Assembly: GCA_900618795.1 (NCBI GenBank)
Contig: UYJD01000006.1
Coordinates: 380,391-444,390, forward strand
DNA from: Cyanodermella asteris
Taxonomy: Eukaryota; Ascomycota; Lecanoromycetes; Ostropales; Stictidaceae
DNA length: 64,000 nucleotides
Direction: 5' to 3'
This document shows, one piece after another, positions 51,467-63,123 of this stretch. The position numbers and the translations under genes are program-made. Each line of letters starts with the position of its first letter. Positions within the stretch are counted from its first letter, which is position 1. The notes beneath the pieces were generated by a model that saw nothing but the letters and a program-made list of their open reading frames with translations, was not told where the DNA came from and made no database searches.

Positions 51467-51850
51467 CAGTTCACCGCACCCCGTGAAGACCCAGACCTAC
51501 AAGCAACACCTTCAGACTTGACGCCGACCTTCACTCCTACACAGTCAACCAACCCGTGCCCGCGTTACACAAATGCGCTTACCTTCGATGTTTGGAGTAC
51601 TTAATATCAATGCTTTTGTTCTGGTCAAGCTCCTATCTGTATATTTGTACTACCGAGCGTTAGCAAACATCCCTTTGAAGTATACTACAGTATGGATCCA
51701 ACCTACCACCGCGATGGATTAGCCTTCACTTGGTGGGGCGGCGCTATCACCTTCGTTCGCCAGCCGGTCGACGTTCTGTGGTTCATTTTCTAGCGGTGCC
51801 TTGCCCACAGTATCCCAATCATACGAGAGCGAAACTGACATTATAGGTGG

Positions 51851-52264
51851 ATGGACAACCGCAATCAGAAGTCGATACAGCAGCACAAGGACGATAACGA
51901 TCGGCTCCGGACCCAATTAGCTGTAGCGTCAAGCGAAAATGCTGGCCTTCGCCAAGACAAGATCACCCTAACGGGTCAAAACCAGGAACTCCAGCAGCAG
52001 CTCATGGAGTCCAGTAATGCCGTGACTGAGACGAGGACACGCTTGGAAAGCGAGAACAGGATCCTCCGTGAGAATAAGGAGACCCTAACGGGCGAAAACC
52101 GGCAACTCCAGCAACAGCTGATGAAGTTCAGCAATGACCGGACTGAAGCGAGGACGCGCCTTGAATACGAGAAGGCTGCTCGCGAGAAGGCCGAGGCAGA
52201 ACTGGAAGAGCTGAAAGCAAGACAGTCCAGATGTGTCGGAGTCCAGATTCCAGAGGCAAACTGA
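51851..52264 (+). CDS. Small coiled-coil protein, 137 aa, internally duplicated
   Basis: The frame runs from ATG 51851 to TGA 52262-52264. The whole protein is predicted helical and rich in Glu, Gln, Arg and Asn. A 39-residue unit occurs twice, from about Leu33 and Leu72; each begins LR-x-K-x-TLTG-x-N and ends TRTRLE. The duplication is visible in DNA as a 117-bp tandem. A spacing of 39 fits four heptads plus one hendecad. The end is QSRCVGVQIPEAN. No known family is recognised; many cytoskeletal and septum proteins have such rods. An upstream exon cannot be excluded because a TTATAG acceptor-like site sits just before the ATG. Confidence 0.5.
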   Translation: MDNRNQKSIQQHKDDNDRLRTQLAVASSENAGLRQDKITLTGQNQELQQQLMESSNAVTETRTRLESENRILRENKETLTGENRQLQQQLMKFSNDRTEARTRLEYEKAAREKAEAELEELKARQSRCVGVQIPEAN

Positions 52265-52856
52265 TTGCGACACACGGGGCCGGCATAACTGAAGAGAATT
52301 GAGAAGGCGGTCGGCTCCAAACGGATCAAAAGTGTCAAAAAGGGTTCGCTGTGAGGCACAAGCACGCAGGTTTGCCTGACACGTCTGCGAAGTGGCCCAA
52401 GGCTGTCACTCGATGCGTCCATGACGGCGCAAAGCACGTTAGACGCCATTGTCAGTCTACTCAATTGGCTTCAGAGATTGGGCTTGGTAATACTGGTAAA
52501 GTGGGGCCTTGTCACAGACAGTTTCTGTGCTGGCAAATTTGCGCGCAGCAGCTGCTCAGAGATGTGCTTTGGACTGAAGGTAGGCGATGCCACCCCTCCC
52601 TTGAGCCTGCAGCTTGCAGCAGCGCCCACACCTTGCGCTTCGTCGGCACCTTCGTTTGAATGCAATCGTCTGTGGACCATCTCACTTCATCACATTTCAC
52701 TCGGATCCAGCATCTCGCAGTCCCACGCGGTTCCACTTCATCTGTGAGAAGCTCGCACTAACGCCTGACTGACCAGCCTTGTGAGCTTCAGGGAGTCCCA
52801 TCTGAGCTGAAACCCGTTCCCATTCACGAGCGACGAAGAACAGTCAGTCCCTCGAA
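52265..52856. other. Intergenic region upstream of RdRP
   Basis: About 590 bases presumed to hold the RdRP promoter. Nothing specific was recognised. Confidence 0.5.
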
Positions 52857-55800
52857 ATGGACATCCACATCAGTAACCTCGATCCTGCCACCTCGCACAA
52901 AGCACTAAAAACACAGCTCAAAAAGAGGCTCCTCAACTACGGTGTCGCGTCATTCGACTGCAATAAGCCCAAGGGCAAGCCTTTTGCCTTCATCACCGTC
53001 CCTGATATCAAAGCAGGGGAAAAATTTCTCAAAGACCACGCGCAGCCTGGGAAGTTGTTCTTATCTCGACCCTTGACCGTGAAAAGGGGCCACAAGCAGC
53101 CTGATGCCCGCCAAGTCGAGGGTCTTCAGTCTCGGGCCAAGGACGCAGTCGCAAAATTGGCTTCCGGATCCACCGCAAAGGCCACGACTGTGACGACTTC
53201 TTGCGGCGTTTGCACTTATGACACTCACGGTCAGCTTGTCTATCAGCCTGAATGGGAAGATCGCAAGATTGGCGTTGTGGTGCTTGGAAAACGGGCCACG
53301 ACAATTACAACACCTGCATACCAGACTGGCTCCACTCAACAGACGACCTTGTTTCGGATCTCGCACCATACCGTGGAACTAATTATTGCTGATGACACAA
53401 GCCATGCCCCAAGCCTGACGATGATCCTGAATGAGGCGCCTAGAGCATTGCACTTACCCAAAGCATCATCCGACCTTCACAGTCTACTCTTGAAATTCAC
53501 ACTTTCAGAGGATGCAGATAAACCGCTACGTGTCAGAGGAGCAGACTCGCATCAAGAGAACCTGTTTGCAACATGCCTGGTGTATCGGATTGAACTGATC
53601 GCAGATTCTTGGCCACTGGTTCGATCTTATCTTAAGCAGAAATCAGCTCACGTCCCTTCAACTCACTATCACTCTTTACGCAAATTGTCGGCCCCTGTCT
53701 CGCTGCTCACTCAAAAAGAATCGTTCCTTAACCAGCTCGCCAGTTCGAGCCTTTCCTTTCCGATCAAGTTTCAACTGCAGCGATTGGTTTACAATGGCTA
53801 CTTGCTGCCGGCTGCCGTCACAGGCCTCATGAGGATAATTGAAACCCGCGTCAGAGACTCGAAAGTAGCTCACATGGAACATGCCTTGCGCGCCTTCTCA
53901 CGTCTGACTCCATACCCAGGTCCTGACGAGCCAGCCGAGCGATTCTCCATAAAACAGCTGACCGAGCGACTCGACGAGTCGATCGAGCACGTGCAGGAAT
54001 ATCCTCCATCGCAGATCACCCTGGCAGACAGATATGAACATCTTTTCCTTGTCCACCGCGCAATCGTAACCCCAGCAGGTGTTTACCTATACGGCCCCGA
54101 GCTGGAGCCTGCCAATCGAGTACTTCGACAATATGCGTCATTCGCGAGCACACACTTTCTCAGGGTCAACTTCAGGGACGAGGATGGGGAGTCCATCAGA
54201 TACGATCGCAACAACTCTTTGAAGCACGTTCACGACGTCTGGTTCAAGGCCGTACTGGAACATGGAATATTGATAGCGGGCCGATCATTCTCCTTTCTCG
54301 GCTTCTCGAATTCATCTCTCAAAGATCAAAGCTGTAAGTGGTTCTTTTTACTATATAGCTATCACCTCGCGCAACGATACTTGCAAAGAGCACAAGTGGA
54401 AGATCAACTCAGCAAGTAATTTTTTTTAATAATTTTTTTGACATGCTCCGGGCCGGCGTTGAGCCAGCTGCTGAGCTACCCTTTGTGCAGGTTGAGTAGC
54501 TGAGGCTCCAACTCAGTGCCGGGCTGGGAGTACGGACATGTTTTTGACGTTTCTCACCTATCGTTCTCTGCTTCTGCTTCTATATCTACTCACCAGAGAT
54601 AACTACCAACAGATACAGGCTGGTTCATGGCTCCTTTCACGCAAAATGGAGAGCATCTTGGGGCTTGGAGTGTGGTGAAGAGGCTTGGCGACTTCTCACA
54701 ACTTCACTCTCCTGCGAAATGCGCAGCTCGCATTGGCCAGGCTTTCAGCGATACTCCCGGTGGCGCAGTCGACCTGTCGTCTACAAACATCATTCAGATC
54801 AGGGATGTTGAACGAAACGGATATTGCTTCAGCGACGGTTGCGGCACGATTTCTCGCGCCCTTCTGCAGAAAGTCTGGTCCACATACAAGCGGAACTGTA
54901 GGCCAACACTGTTCCAAATTCGTTGGAGCGGTGCAAAGGGTATGATCTCATTAGACGACAGACTAGAAGGCGAGAAGCTCTGCATCCGGCCTTCGATGCT
55001 GAAATTTCAATCGCAACACAACGCGCTAGAAATCTGCAATTCCGCACGCCGTCCCTTGCCGTTCTATCTGAACAGGCAACTTGTGAAGATTTTGGAGGAC
55101 CTTGATGTTCCCGACGCCACATTTCACAGCCTACAAAGCACCGCTGTGTCGGGATTGCGGGCGGCAATTGCATCCCCTCGGCAGGCAGCGGCGTTTCTTG
55201 ATCGCAAGGACATCGGCAAAGGCTGCAATCTGTCGTGGTTGATCGAGAAGCTGGACGATATTGGTGTTGATGCCCGCAACGATGTCTTCTTGCAGTGGGC
55301 GCTGGAGCATGCTACGCTGATGGAGTTGCGTATGATGAAGCACAAGGCACGAATCCCTGTCGAAAATGGCTGGACGCTGTACGGAATTATGGACGAGACT
55401 GGGGTCTTGCAGGAGAACGAGATATTCTGTCGGGTCGATAAGAAGGTCAAGACAGGTCTGGTTGCAGTCACAAGGTCGCCCGCTCTGCATCCCGGTGACA
55501 TTCAGGTCGTCACAGCCGTGGAGGTGCCTTTACGCTCCGCTCTCATGGCTCTCGACAACTGTGTGGTATTCAGCATGCATGGTCAGCGCGATTTAGCCAG
55601 CAAACTCAGTGGTGGAGACCTCGACGGCGACATTTTCAATGTCATTTTTGACAAAGATCTGATGCCACGAAAGGTGTACCCACCAGCGGACTACACACGT
55701 CCTCAACCTATTGACCTCTTCAGAACCATGGAGAGGAAAGATATCACGGACTGGTTCATCCGCTTCATGCAGAATGATCAGCTTGCCAGAATTGCCATCA

Positions 55801-56753
55801 CCCATGTCCAGCTGTCCGACCAGTACCCCGAGGGCACTGCCCACCCAGACTGTCTCGCGTTGGCAGCACTTCATTCAACCGCTGTGGACTTCCAAAAGAC
55901 CGGTATACCTGTTGAAATGAGTCGGTTTCCGAGATTCAAGAACTTGAAGCCACACTTCATGGCTCCAGATCCTCGCTTGCTTACAGACATGGATCAGCCC
56001 ATGCGCTTCGAAGAGAACGAATATGTCGAATCGGACAACGAAGAGGGCGTCGAGGCCGCCATGAATCCTGATGGTGGGAAAAACAGATACCTTTACTACC
56101 ACAGCGACCGCATCTTGGGTCAGCTATACGACGAGATCGACGAACGTGCATTTCTCAGAGAAATTGACGAAACTCTACCCACACCAAGAGGCTACTCCGC
56201 CACGCAAGAGCTCTGGTCCTACATGCAGACTCGCATCCGCGGCATCCAATACGAACACATGACAGACTTTGCCTGGGGTGTGCGAGAAGAATACGAAGAG
56301 CGCGTGCAAGACCTCATGGTCGAATATGGATACACCCCACGTGTCCCATTGTCCGAGATTGAGGTCTTCATGGGCAGCATAATCGGAAAAGGTGGTGCAC
56401 TTCCCTCCCGCCGCACCCGCGAGGAAGCTCGGAACATGAAAGACCACTTCAACGACACAGTCACATACATCACGCGGCGCATCGTGCACGGTGCCGTCGA
56501 CGCTCTCAGCGAGGTCGAGTTCGCCACGGAGGCGGATTGGTTCGATACCACGACGGCCCGCGATCAGGCGCTCGAGCGGAGCATTGCGTGTCTGGCGGTC
56601 GCGCTGGAGGAGGGAACAAAGTGGCCTGGCTTGAAGAACAAGGAGTTGAAGAGCTTTCGGTACGTTGCGGGAATGGTTGCGCTCAGAGAAGTTACGATTT
56701 TCGAGAGGAGAAACGGAAGCCACTACCAAGGTTTGGAGGTTTTGAGACTGTAA
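52857..56753 (+). CDS. RNA-dependent RNA polymerase, RNA-silencing type (QDE-1/SAD-1 family)
   Basis: Exons are 52857..54333 and 54619..56753, with a 285-nt intron (GTAAGT donor, ATACAG acceptor). Product: 1203 residues. The N-terminus (DIHISNLDPATSHKALKTQL...FAFITVPD) looks like an RRM. The splice joins FSNSSLKDQSC to WFMAPF, recreating the block conserved in eukaryotic RdRPs, then SPAKCAARIGQAFSDT. The catalytic loop is SGGDLDGDIF with the metal-binding DLDGD at about 826-830. These two-barrel polymerases copy single-stranded RNA into dsRNA for Dicer, driving quelling, meiotic silencing or viral defence. Length is in the normal range. The intron is long for this window and exon 1 stays open 86 bases past the donor, so intron retention would give a 520-residue inactive protein. 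The 3' end faces Egt1. Confidence 0.92.
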
Positions 56754-57305
56754 TATGACTACGAAGCTTGGACTCGGCCATGGTGCGGCTGAACTCTGCT
56801 CCTGTCAGATGAGCTTCTGTTGCGCAAGAGTTCTGATGTATTTGACGGCCTTTTGATGAGCGCCCACGGCCTAATTTCAGATTGCGCGTTTTGTTGTCTT
56901 TCGAAGCCACTTGTTTTATGCCGTTGAAGATGAGTGCGAATCATTCGCGCAATAAACGAATAGTCTACATGCTTGCTGTCTTGCAATAATCTCTATTCGG
57001 AATTGCACGTACACGGAACCACGAAACCTTTAAGCGCTCTTCTCCATAGGTCCATCACGCTGGCAAGGGCAGGACTGTTGATCATTTGGGAGGTCACTCG
57101 GCAGCAGAGACCGGCTAAGAGTACAAGATTTGATGGTATGATAGATGGACCCCAGGAAACGACCTGCAGGTTTCTCTCGTGCTCGGATCCTGACACAGAG
57201 TAGAGACTGATCCGACGTGATTGTACAAGATCCTTCAAATCAAGATAACGAAACGTGAGCGCGCGAGGAGCTAATCGTCGCTTATTCTGAGCGAGCAGCG
57301 TAGCT
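56754..57305. other. Convergent intergenic spacer, about 550 bases
   Basis: It lies between the stops of RdRP and Egt1. Presumed 3' UTRs only. Confidence 0.6.
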
Positions 57306-60274
57306 TCACGCGTCGCGCACGATCCTAGCTCCAGCCCAGACGTAAGGGTAGTTCCTCTGGAACCAGTTGACACTACAGGCCAAGGTCAGCAATCAAACAG
57401 ACAGAACGACCCAGGCACCATGCAACTTACAAGCTTTTGCGGCCCGCCATCTTCGAATGTGTAGCCCAGCTACCACCGAGCACGACGTTGTGCTTCCCGT
57501 CAAAGAAGTCTGAGCTATAACCCGGATAAATATCCATCGGGATGTATCCTTCGTGCTTGATCAACGGGCTGCTGGTCCACTCCCAGAGTCCGCCCATTCC
57601 GCCGAGCCGGAGTCCCGCATCCTGGCTCTCCTTCCCAGTCACAGGTGTCGGGTGGAAGGTGTTGAAGCCGACATTCAGACCAGTCAGGTCGGCGAACAGC
57701 TTGTCCCTCTCCTGTTCATTGACCAGCTCCACAGAGCCGGTCGCGTGGACACCGTTGGATGGCGGCGTCTGATGCACACCGTCGTTGGACATTTGGCCGT
57801 TGACGGCGGGAATTGTCTCAGGTGGAATATGACTGTCCTTGGTGTTATGTTTCTCTGCATAGTTGTAGATGCTACGTGCTTCTTCAAGTGTGGGGATACG
57901 ACCGCCAAAGTAGGCTGCGCAGCCTGCAAGTTCGTCGTAGGACGCGGAGACAGGCCAAGACTTGGCTAGGGAGAGGGGCACGAGGCCAAACACGGTGCGG
58001 ACAGATTTGTCGCTCATGAACTTCTCGATATCGGAAGGGGTTGTGTGGCCGTTTGTCGCTTGGGAGAAGCCACTGTCGGGTCGGCTGCTGGACCAGGAGG
58101 TCGGGATGCCCTTTGTGCCGGTGGCAACGAGATATTGGGCATATTCACCGTTCGTCAAAGGTCGAGACTGTGCTTGAAAGGTGGGAACGTGTTTCTTGTA
58201 AGCTGGATATTCAATATCCCAGCTGAAAAAATGACCTGGGGTGTAGTCGTCGTGGGCATATGCCCGTCCGAACGTGATGGTGGAAGCAGGAATGTCGACC
58301 CAGCGGGCGGGCCCAGCGTTTCGATCGGCGTCCGCGGCGAGAGACTCAAAGTCGGGCTTGACGACTGGAGGGGGAATAATGCTGTCGCTTTGAATCAGCA
58401 TATATAGAAAGGTCTCCAGGTGCATTGCCTCGTGCTCAAAGCCAAAGGGCAGCACGCGGCGGAGCTTTGGGTTGCTGTCGACAGCACCGGAGCTGTACAA
58501 GTTCTTGACCCTGTCGCGAACATCCTCCTGGAATTTCAGGATTTCGGCAAGAGATGGCCACTCATCCGGAATCTCACTGTGGGCGTGGCACTGTTCCGGG
58601 TTGTCGACATCCGGATCGATCCCACGTTCGAAAATGCTGGGGTAGTGTTCGGGAGGGGTAGGCTTCCCGTCGGTCACAGCCGTGAGCTTGATGTCCAGAA
58701 ACGTGGGTATGTGGCCGAGATAGAACAAGCAGCAGTTCCGCAGCTTGATTGGTTTAGAAAGCATCTGCTCATCAGGAATCATCTTCCTGGTCGCAAGATC
58801 CCACAACGCCCAGAGCTGTTCCCAGTCTCCGATAGTTGGGATTGCGGAAGCGGCATACTGCCGTGGATCTCTCGATACGGCAAGCTCGGACTTGGACAGC
58901 ATGGTGATATCTTCTCAGGGTCAGTACTTGCTTAGCATTTCTTCAGACACGGGGCGGGATGAAACATTATTTTTTAAGGCGGTAAAGTTTGTCCAAACAG
59001 GGGTGCTAAGCAGCTGCAAGTCATGAGGGCGACGTGGCAGCCACATGACGTCAGCGTCTCAGCAATGGGAAGCAAGTGCTCAGTTCGGATGACAAACGAC
59101 GGGGCATTATTTCTGTGTGTGGTGGAGGGAGGGGCATATCTGTGCAGCGTGAAACGAGGCGACAGGCAGATAAAGCTCAAAGGCGGGAGGAACAAGGTTT
59201 GTCCTACGGTAGCTGCCGGTATGATCGGCGTACTTTGCTCCAACGCTGACCCCTGCATCCTGCCAGAGCTGTTCTGCTTGATCGGGAGTATACTTGTAGC
59301 TCTCCTCGATTCTGACACGCTCACCGGCTTGCACATGAACGCCCTCGACCTCGACGTCTCTGTCAGGAGACACGAAGGCGTGGTGCCGGTTGGCCTCGAC
59401 GTCGAACCCACCAATCGCCTCCCACACGTCTTGGTCGAATGCATTGCGGCCCATGATGCGGTTTGCGTGCTTTAGTCCGTTTCTGATGAACTCGTGTGTG
59501 ACTCCATCGCGATCATTGTACGCATGGTAGACCCGAGCTGGGTCACTGCAGCCATCAAGCCCAACGAGAAGGATGTCGCCTGGCGCAAGTATGTCGCCAA
59601 ACCCTTTCAGGAAAGCAGAAGCGTCGGGTCGTTGGAAGTTTCCGATTGAAGACCCGATGCTCATGATGCATTTAGGCTTGCTACGGCTCTCCTTGGACTT
59701 CAGCCAGGCAAGGCCGTCGTCGTAAGCACCATGCAAACCATGGCAGCGGACATGTTGATAGGTGCCGGGAGGAATCGCGGCCAGTGTGCGGACGAGCTCA
59801 GAGTGATCTAGATCTAGAGCATAGTAATCGACATCCTTCTTTACCTTGTCTAGGGCCTCCAGCAGGATCTTGACTTTGCGAAGGTTTCTATACACGGTTA
59901 GCTCTGGCCGGTGAAAGCAGGACGGCTCTCATGGTATCCCGGGATACCGTCGGCCCAGGATCACTCATGCAGTCATACCCGCTTCCAAGTTCGACCACCT
60001 GTGAGCCGTGAGGAATACGTTCCGCAATTGAGTCTGCGTAAGTCTGCAACACCTCAATCTCCGCCCCAGTCAGGTAGTACTCATCAAGGTAGGTGATCTT
60101 TTCGAAGAGCTTCAGACCAAGATCATCGTACAGAAGGAGCGTTGGTAACTTCTTTTCGGCACCGTCGGCAGCATTGAGCTGCTTGCGGATTTCCTCTCGA
60201 AGTGTGTCCTTGAGCTCCTGACGACGAATGTCGTAAATGGAGGCCGCAGCACGACTAGTGGAATCCGTTGCCAT
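57306..60274 (-). CDS. Ergothioneine biosynthesis protein Egt1 (EgtD-EgtB fusion)
   Basis: The four exons are complement(59979..60274), (59208..59887), (57431..58910) and (57306..57372); introns are 91, 297 and 58 nt. Product: 840 residues. The N-terminal EgtD-like domain (SAM-dependent histidine Nalpha-trimethylase) has TYLDEYYLTGAEIEVL and VVELGSGN (SAM loop). The C-terminal part is the EgtB-like sulfoxide synthase: a DinB-like iron-binding helix bundle (HEAMHLETFLY) and a formylglycine-generating-enzyme-like domain ending GGSWATH..AGRKSFVNWFQRNYPYVWAGARIVRDA. It converts histidine to hercynine and then hercynylcysteine sulfoxide using O2 and cysteine. Ergothioneine is an antioxidant thione in conidia and mycelium. 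The 297-nt intron falls exactly at the methyltransferase/DinB junction and rejoins GSYHITMLS. Neurospora Egt1 is about 876 residues. Confidence 0.93.
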
Positions 60275-61894
60275 GTTGGAATGTGAAACCTGGGTCAGAA
60301 TTCGGGCACGCAATAAAACTGAGTTGGTGCAACGTTGTCTGGCTCATCTGACTACGTTGGCCAAGCTAGGTTATATAGCGAGCAGGGAGCCGCAGAGGAC
60401 ATTACATACAGCCCACATTCACTCCAGAGACTGGTGTGAAAAGTCCGGTCCTGCAGCCTCGCCGTGCCTTATTACCAACGAAGCTTCCGCTCTCACTGTG
60501 GACCCATGACGAATGACACCTCCAACGTGCCCACGCATCGATAATCCCTCGATCCGCCAAGGGGAAGCATGTTGTTGAAAACGGCAAGGAGACTTGGGCC
60601 TGCGCTTACAATGAACTCACACGTATTCCCCAATGGTATTGGTCGAGGACCGGCATCAGAGGCACATACGGAGCGTGTGGCTTCACCAGCGGATGCCATT
60701 GGTAAGCAGGGATTGGCATTCCGGGAGAGGCTAGGATGAGTAGGCGGATGATGTGTCGGGCTGGTCAGCGTCAAGTCTGGTGTGCGATCCGGTAGAGGAC
60801 TAGCCGCCCTCCCAAGCCGCCGATTTTTCAACGTGGAGAAGCACTCATGACGTTTAAGCGCAGTATACGCGTAGTTCTGAGCGCGGATCAGACTCTCAGT
60901 CACGGAATCGCTGGCCCGGGCCTGTCGGATGGCAAACCAAGCCCGAAAGTATGTGTTACCCCGCTCCTGGCGGATTGCTTCTAGCAAATGCTGAAAATCT
61001 GGCTCGCAGCCTTGTAGTATAGCCGGTTCATCCGTAATCCTCGAGGTTGGCTTGACGTTGACGCTGACATCTTGCTGGAGGCTATTCCACGGAGGTGTGA
61101 GGAAACCGAGGCTAGTACGTTGTTAGCCACTGTCGTATTACTATTGGTGATCCGCTACCGTGTCCACTGTCCAACCGTTATGACCAGCAATTAGATGCCG
61201 AGTCCGTTCAGGATGCCCGTCGGAGCGCTCTCAGCGTACAAGCGACGAGCGAAGAAGAGATAGTTGCGGCATCCACGCATTGTGTCGAGCAAGAGAGCGT
61301 GCGGGTCTTCTCCGAGTGGCCGATTTGGCCATCGCTGGCGCTATCCCAGCTCAAACTTCGGAGATCGACATCAACTAAGTAAGACTTCGAAGCCTGAACA
61401 TGTATCCAGTCTAGACCTTGATCTGTGTAAGGGGCCGTGGGGATGGAAATGTCCCGAAATCAAGCAGCTCTAGCAATTGCGTCAAACGAGGATCGACATG
61501 AGGTACCAGGCTACCACCTTCCTTCAGATTCAAATGTTCTAGCCAGATGCACTTCCGAGTCTGGCAGCAGACAGATTGTCAATTTGAAATCACGCTGCGA
61601 ATCTGGATCGATAGCAACAATACTCATATGTTGCCCATGTCGACTGGCTTCCTAACTTACAATTTGAGCCAAAAGCACACGATCGGACACGGTAACCAGC
61701 TTGCAATCGGCCAGTTTTGAAGATCAAACATCCTCATTGGCCTTTAGGTAATCTATGATCCCTGACCGTGAATACATTCGTTTCGCGCCTTCATCATCCC
61801 GCCATTTGTGCTTGTCGTCCATGCATTATTCGTCCCATGGTACCTGTTTCGCCAACACATTCCAGCAGACCTGGCCGCGTTGCGTTTTCAGACC
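60275..61894. other. Intergenic region with a weak hypothetical gene
   Basis: About 1.6 kb. The Egt1 promoter is at the left end. The middle holds the weak minus-strand gene described next. Nothing is recognised at 61380-61890. Confidence 0.45.
60493..61360 (-). CDS. Hypothetical gene, incomplete model
   Basis: A minus-strand frame from about 61120 to a stop at 60493 is protein-like at first: SLQQDVSVNVKPTSRITDEP, then FQHLLEAIRQERGNTYFRAW and SLIRAQNYAYTALKRHE, then a Pro/Ser-rich tail. It has no ATG. A good intron end (GTGGCTAACAACGTACTAG, branch plus acceptor) sits just before it, so an upstream exon is expected. A plausible one starts at an ATG near 61320 (MAKSATRRRPARSLARHN). I could not fit a donor in the right phase. 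Family not recognised. It may be a real small gene or a remnant. Confidence 0.35.
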
Positions 61895-62371
61895 TCACTT
61901 CTTAGCATCCTTCTTCGCAAGGATGGCCTCTTCCTCGGCCTGGATCTCAGCGTCGATCTTGGCGCCCTTGGACGGCTCGTTGCCGTGTGCCCTGGCCTGC
62001 GAGCATCTAAGTCAGCTCCGTATTCGCAATCCTTTATCGAAGCAGAGTCACGTCGTGCCATCAACTTACAGGCAAGGTGGGGTCCTTCTTCAGTCTCTGC
62101 GTCTCGAGCGAATCTTCCTCCTCGCCGTCCTTCTTCTCCTCGTTGGCAAGTCGGTTGGCAATCGATCGCTCATCCTCTGTACGGTATCAGTCGACATGTT
62201 GCCAGCAGCTTCCAACAGGCTCGGACGTTACGTACTGGGGTCATTGGCTTGGTGGGAGTTTTCTTTGCCCTCGTTGTAGCGCTCACGCTGGTCGAGCTCG
62301 CTCTGCGGGGGGTTGCGCTGGTCACCGGCCTCGTAGACGGAGGCTTGGCCGACGCTTGATGTTCCGGACAT
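61895..62371 (-). CDS. Small conserved fungal protein, 114 aa, three exons
   Basis: Exons are complement(62236..62371), (62070..62176) and (61895..61996), with introns of 59 and 73 nt (GTACGT/TACAG; GTAAGT/TCGCAG). The protein is hydrophilic and probably disordered. It begins MSGTSSVGQASVYEAGDQRN, has RSIANRLANEEKKDGEEED in the middle, then DPTLPARAHGNEPSKGAKID and an acidic/Lys end (AEEEAILAKKDAKK). This layout, with the PTLPA and HGNEPSKGAK segments, recurs in small unnamed proteins of many filamentous ascomycetes as far as I recall. No function is known to me; abundance and hydrophilicity would suit a stress-related protein, which is a guess. The clean splicing in three exons makes it a real gene. 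Confidence 0.8.
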
Positions 62372-62816
62372 TGTGTGTATAGTGGTGTAAGGGACTGGGA
62401 TTGGGGAAGATGTGTTTGCTCAGTCTTGTTTCGTAGAAAATTGGTCGCGTGTCTGCTATTCACAGAAGCTGGAGTAGAAGAGTGTGCCGAGTGGGTTTTG
62501 TGGCCAGGGCAGGTCCTGAAAGCGATGATGTCACAGCAAATGCCATGCGAAGCAAGATGCACTTTCGTGGTGGGGCAAAAAAGCATCGGACGAAAAGCAC
62601 TCTTCGTGAACGCGCTACGTCAACTGGGCTGGGCACTGCAGTGAGCATCGAAGACTACTGTGCAAAGTCGTAGCGTATCTGGCATAAGTACGGAGGAGAT
62701 CACTTCTGGATGTCCCCGTTGACGACTCACGCATTGATATTCATCACTACCCCATTCAAGACGCTAGCCTCAACTTCTATGATTATCCATAGCAGCGTCC
62801 ATCAGGGTAGATGTGA

Positions 62817-62853
<37 letters not shown>

Positions 62854-63123
62854 TAAGTACAAGTCTTAGGACTGGCGCAGCGACTTTACATACCAAGCCT
62901 TTGTAGCTGTCAGCAGTAAGTATTTTCGCAATCATCTGAATTTGGACTTCGCATGTCTTGCTACCTCTAGAAATGTGGTCCAATCATACAAGCCCTCATG
63001 CATTCCTCCATCACCAGCGATCAGAAATGTCGTCTTTCACCAAGAAACGCATGGCCAACTCCCGCCTCAGCCACATAACGAAATCTCAAGGCTGATGCGC
63101 ATGCAATCCAAGTAAATTAGTCG
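62372..63123. other. Divergent intergenic region with trinucleotide microsatellite
   Basis: It lies between the small fungal protein (minus) and the deaminase (plus). It contains an AGT repeat at 62815-62853 and no convincing gene. Confidence 0.6.
62815..62853. repeat. Trinucleotide microsatellite (AGT)n
   Basis: About 12-13 uninterrupted AGT units. It is a potentially polymorphic marker in a divergent promoter region. Confidence 0.9.

Larger units (their letters stand above)
51265..51850. other. Intergenic region with hairpin repeat and gap
   Basis: It contains the hairpin repeat (51340-51426) and the 25-N gap. A short minus-strand frame at 51719-51838 (start MSVSLSYDWDTVGKA) is protein-like but too short to call a gene. 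Confidence 0.45.

Noticed and set aside
54334-54618. RdRP as two separate genes or a pseudogene split
   Set aside because: GTAAGT and ATACAG sites splice in phase and recreate a conserved motif across the junction, so one gene with a long intron is the simpler reading.
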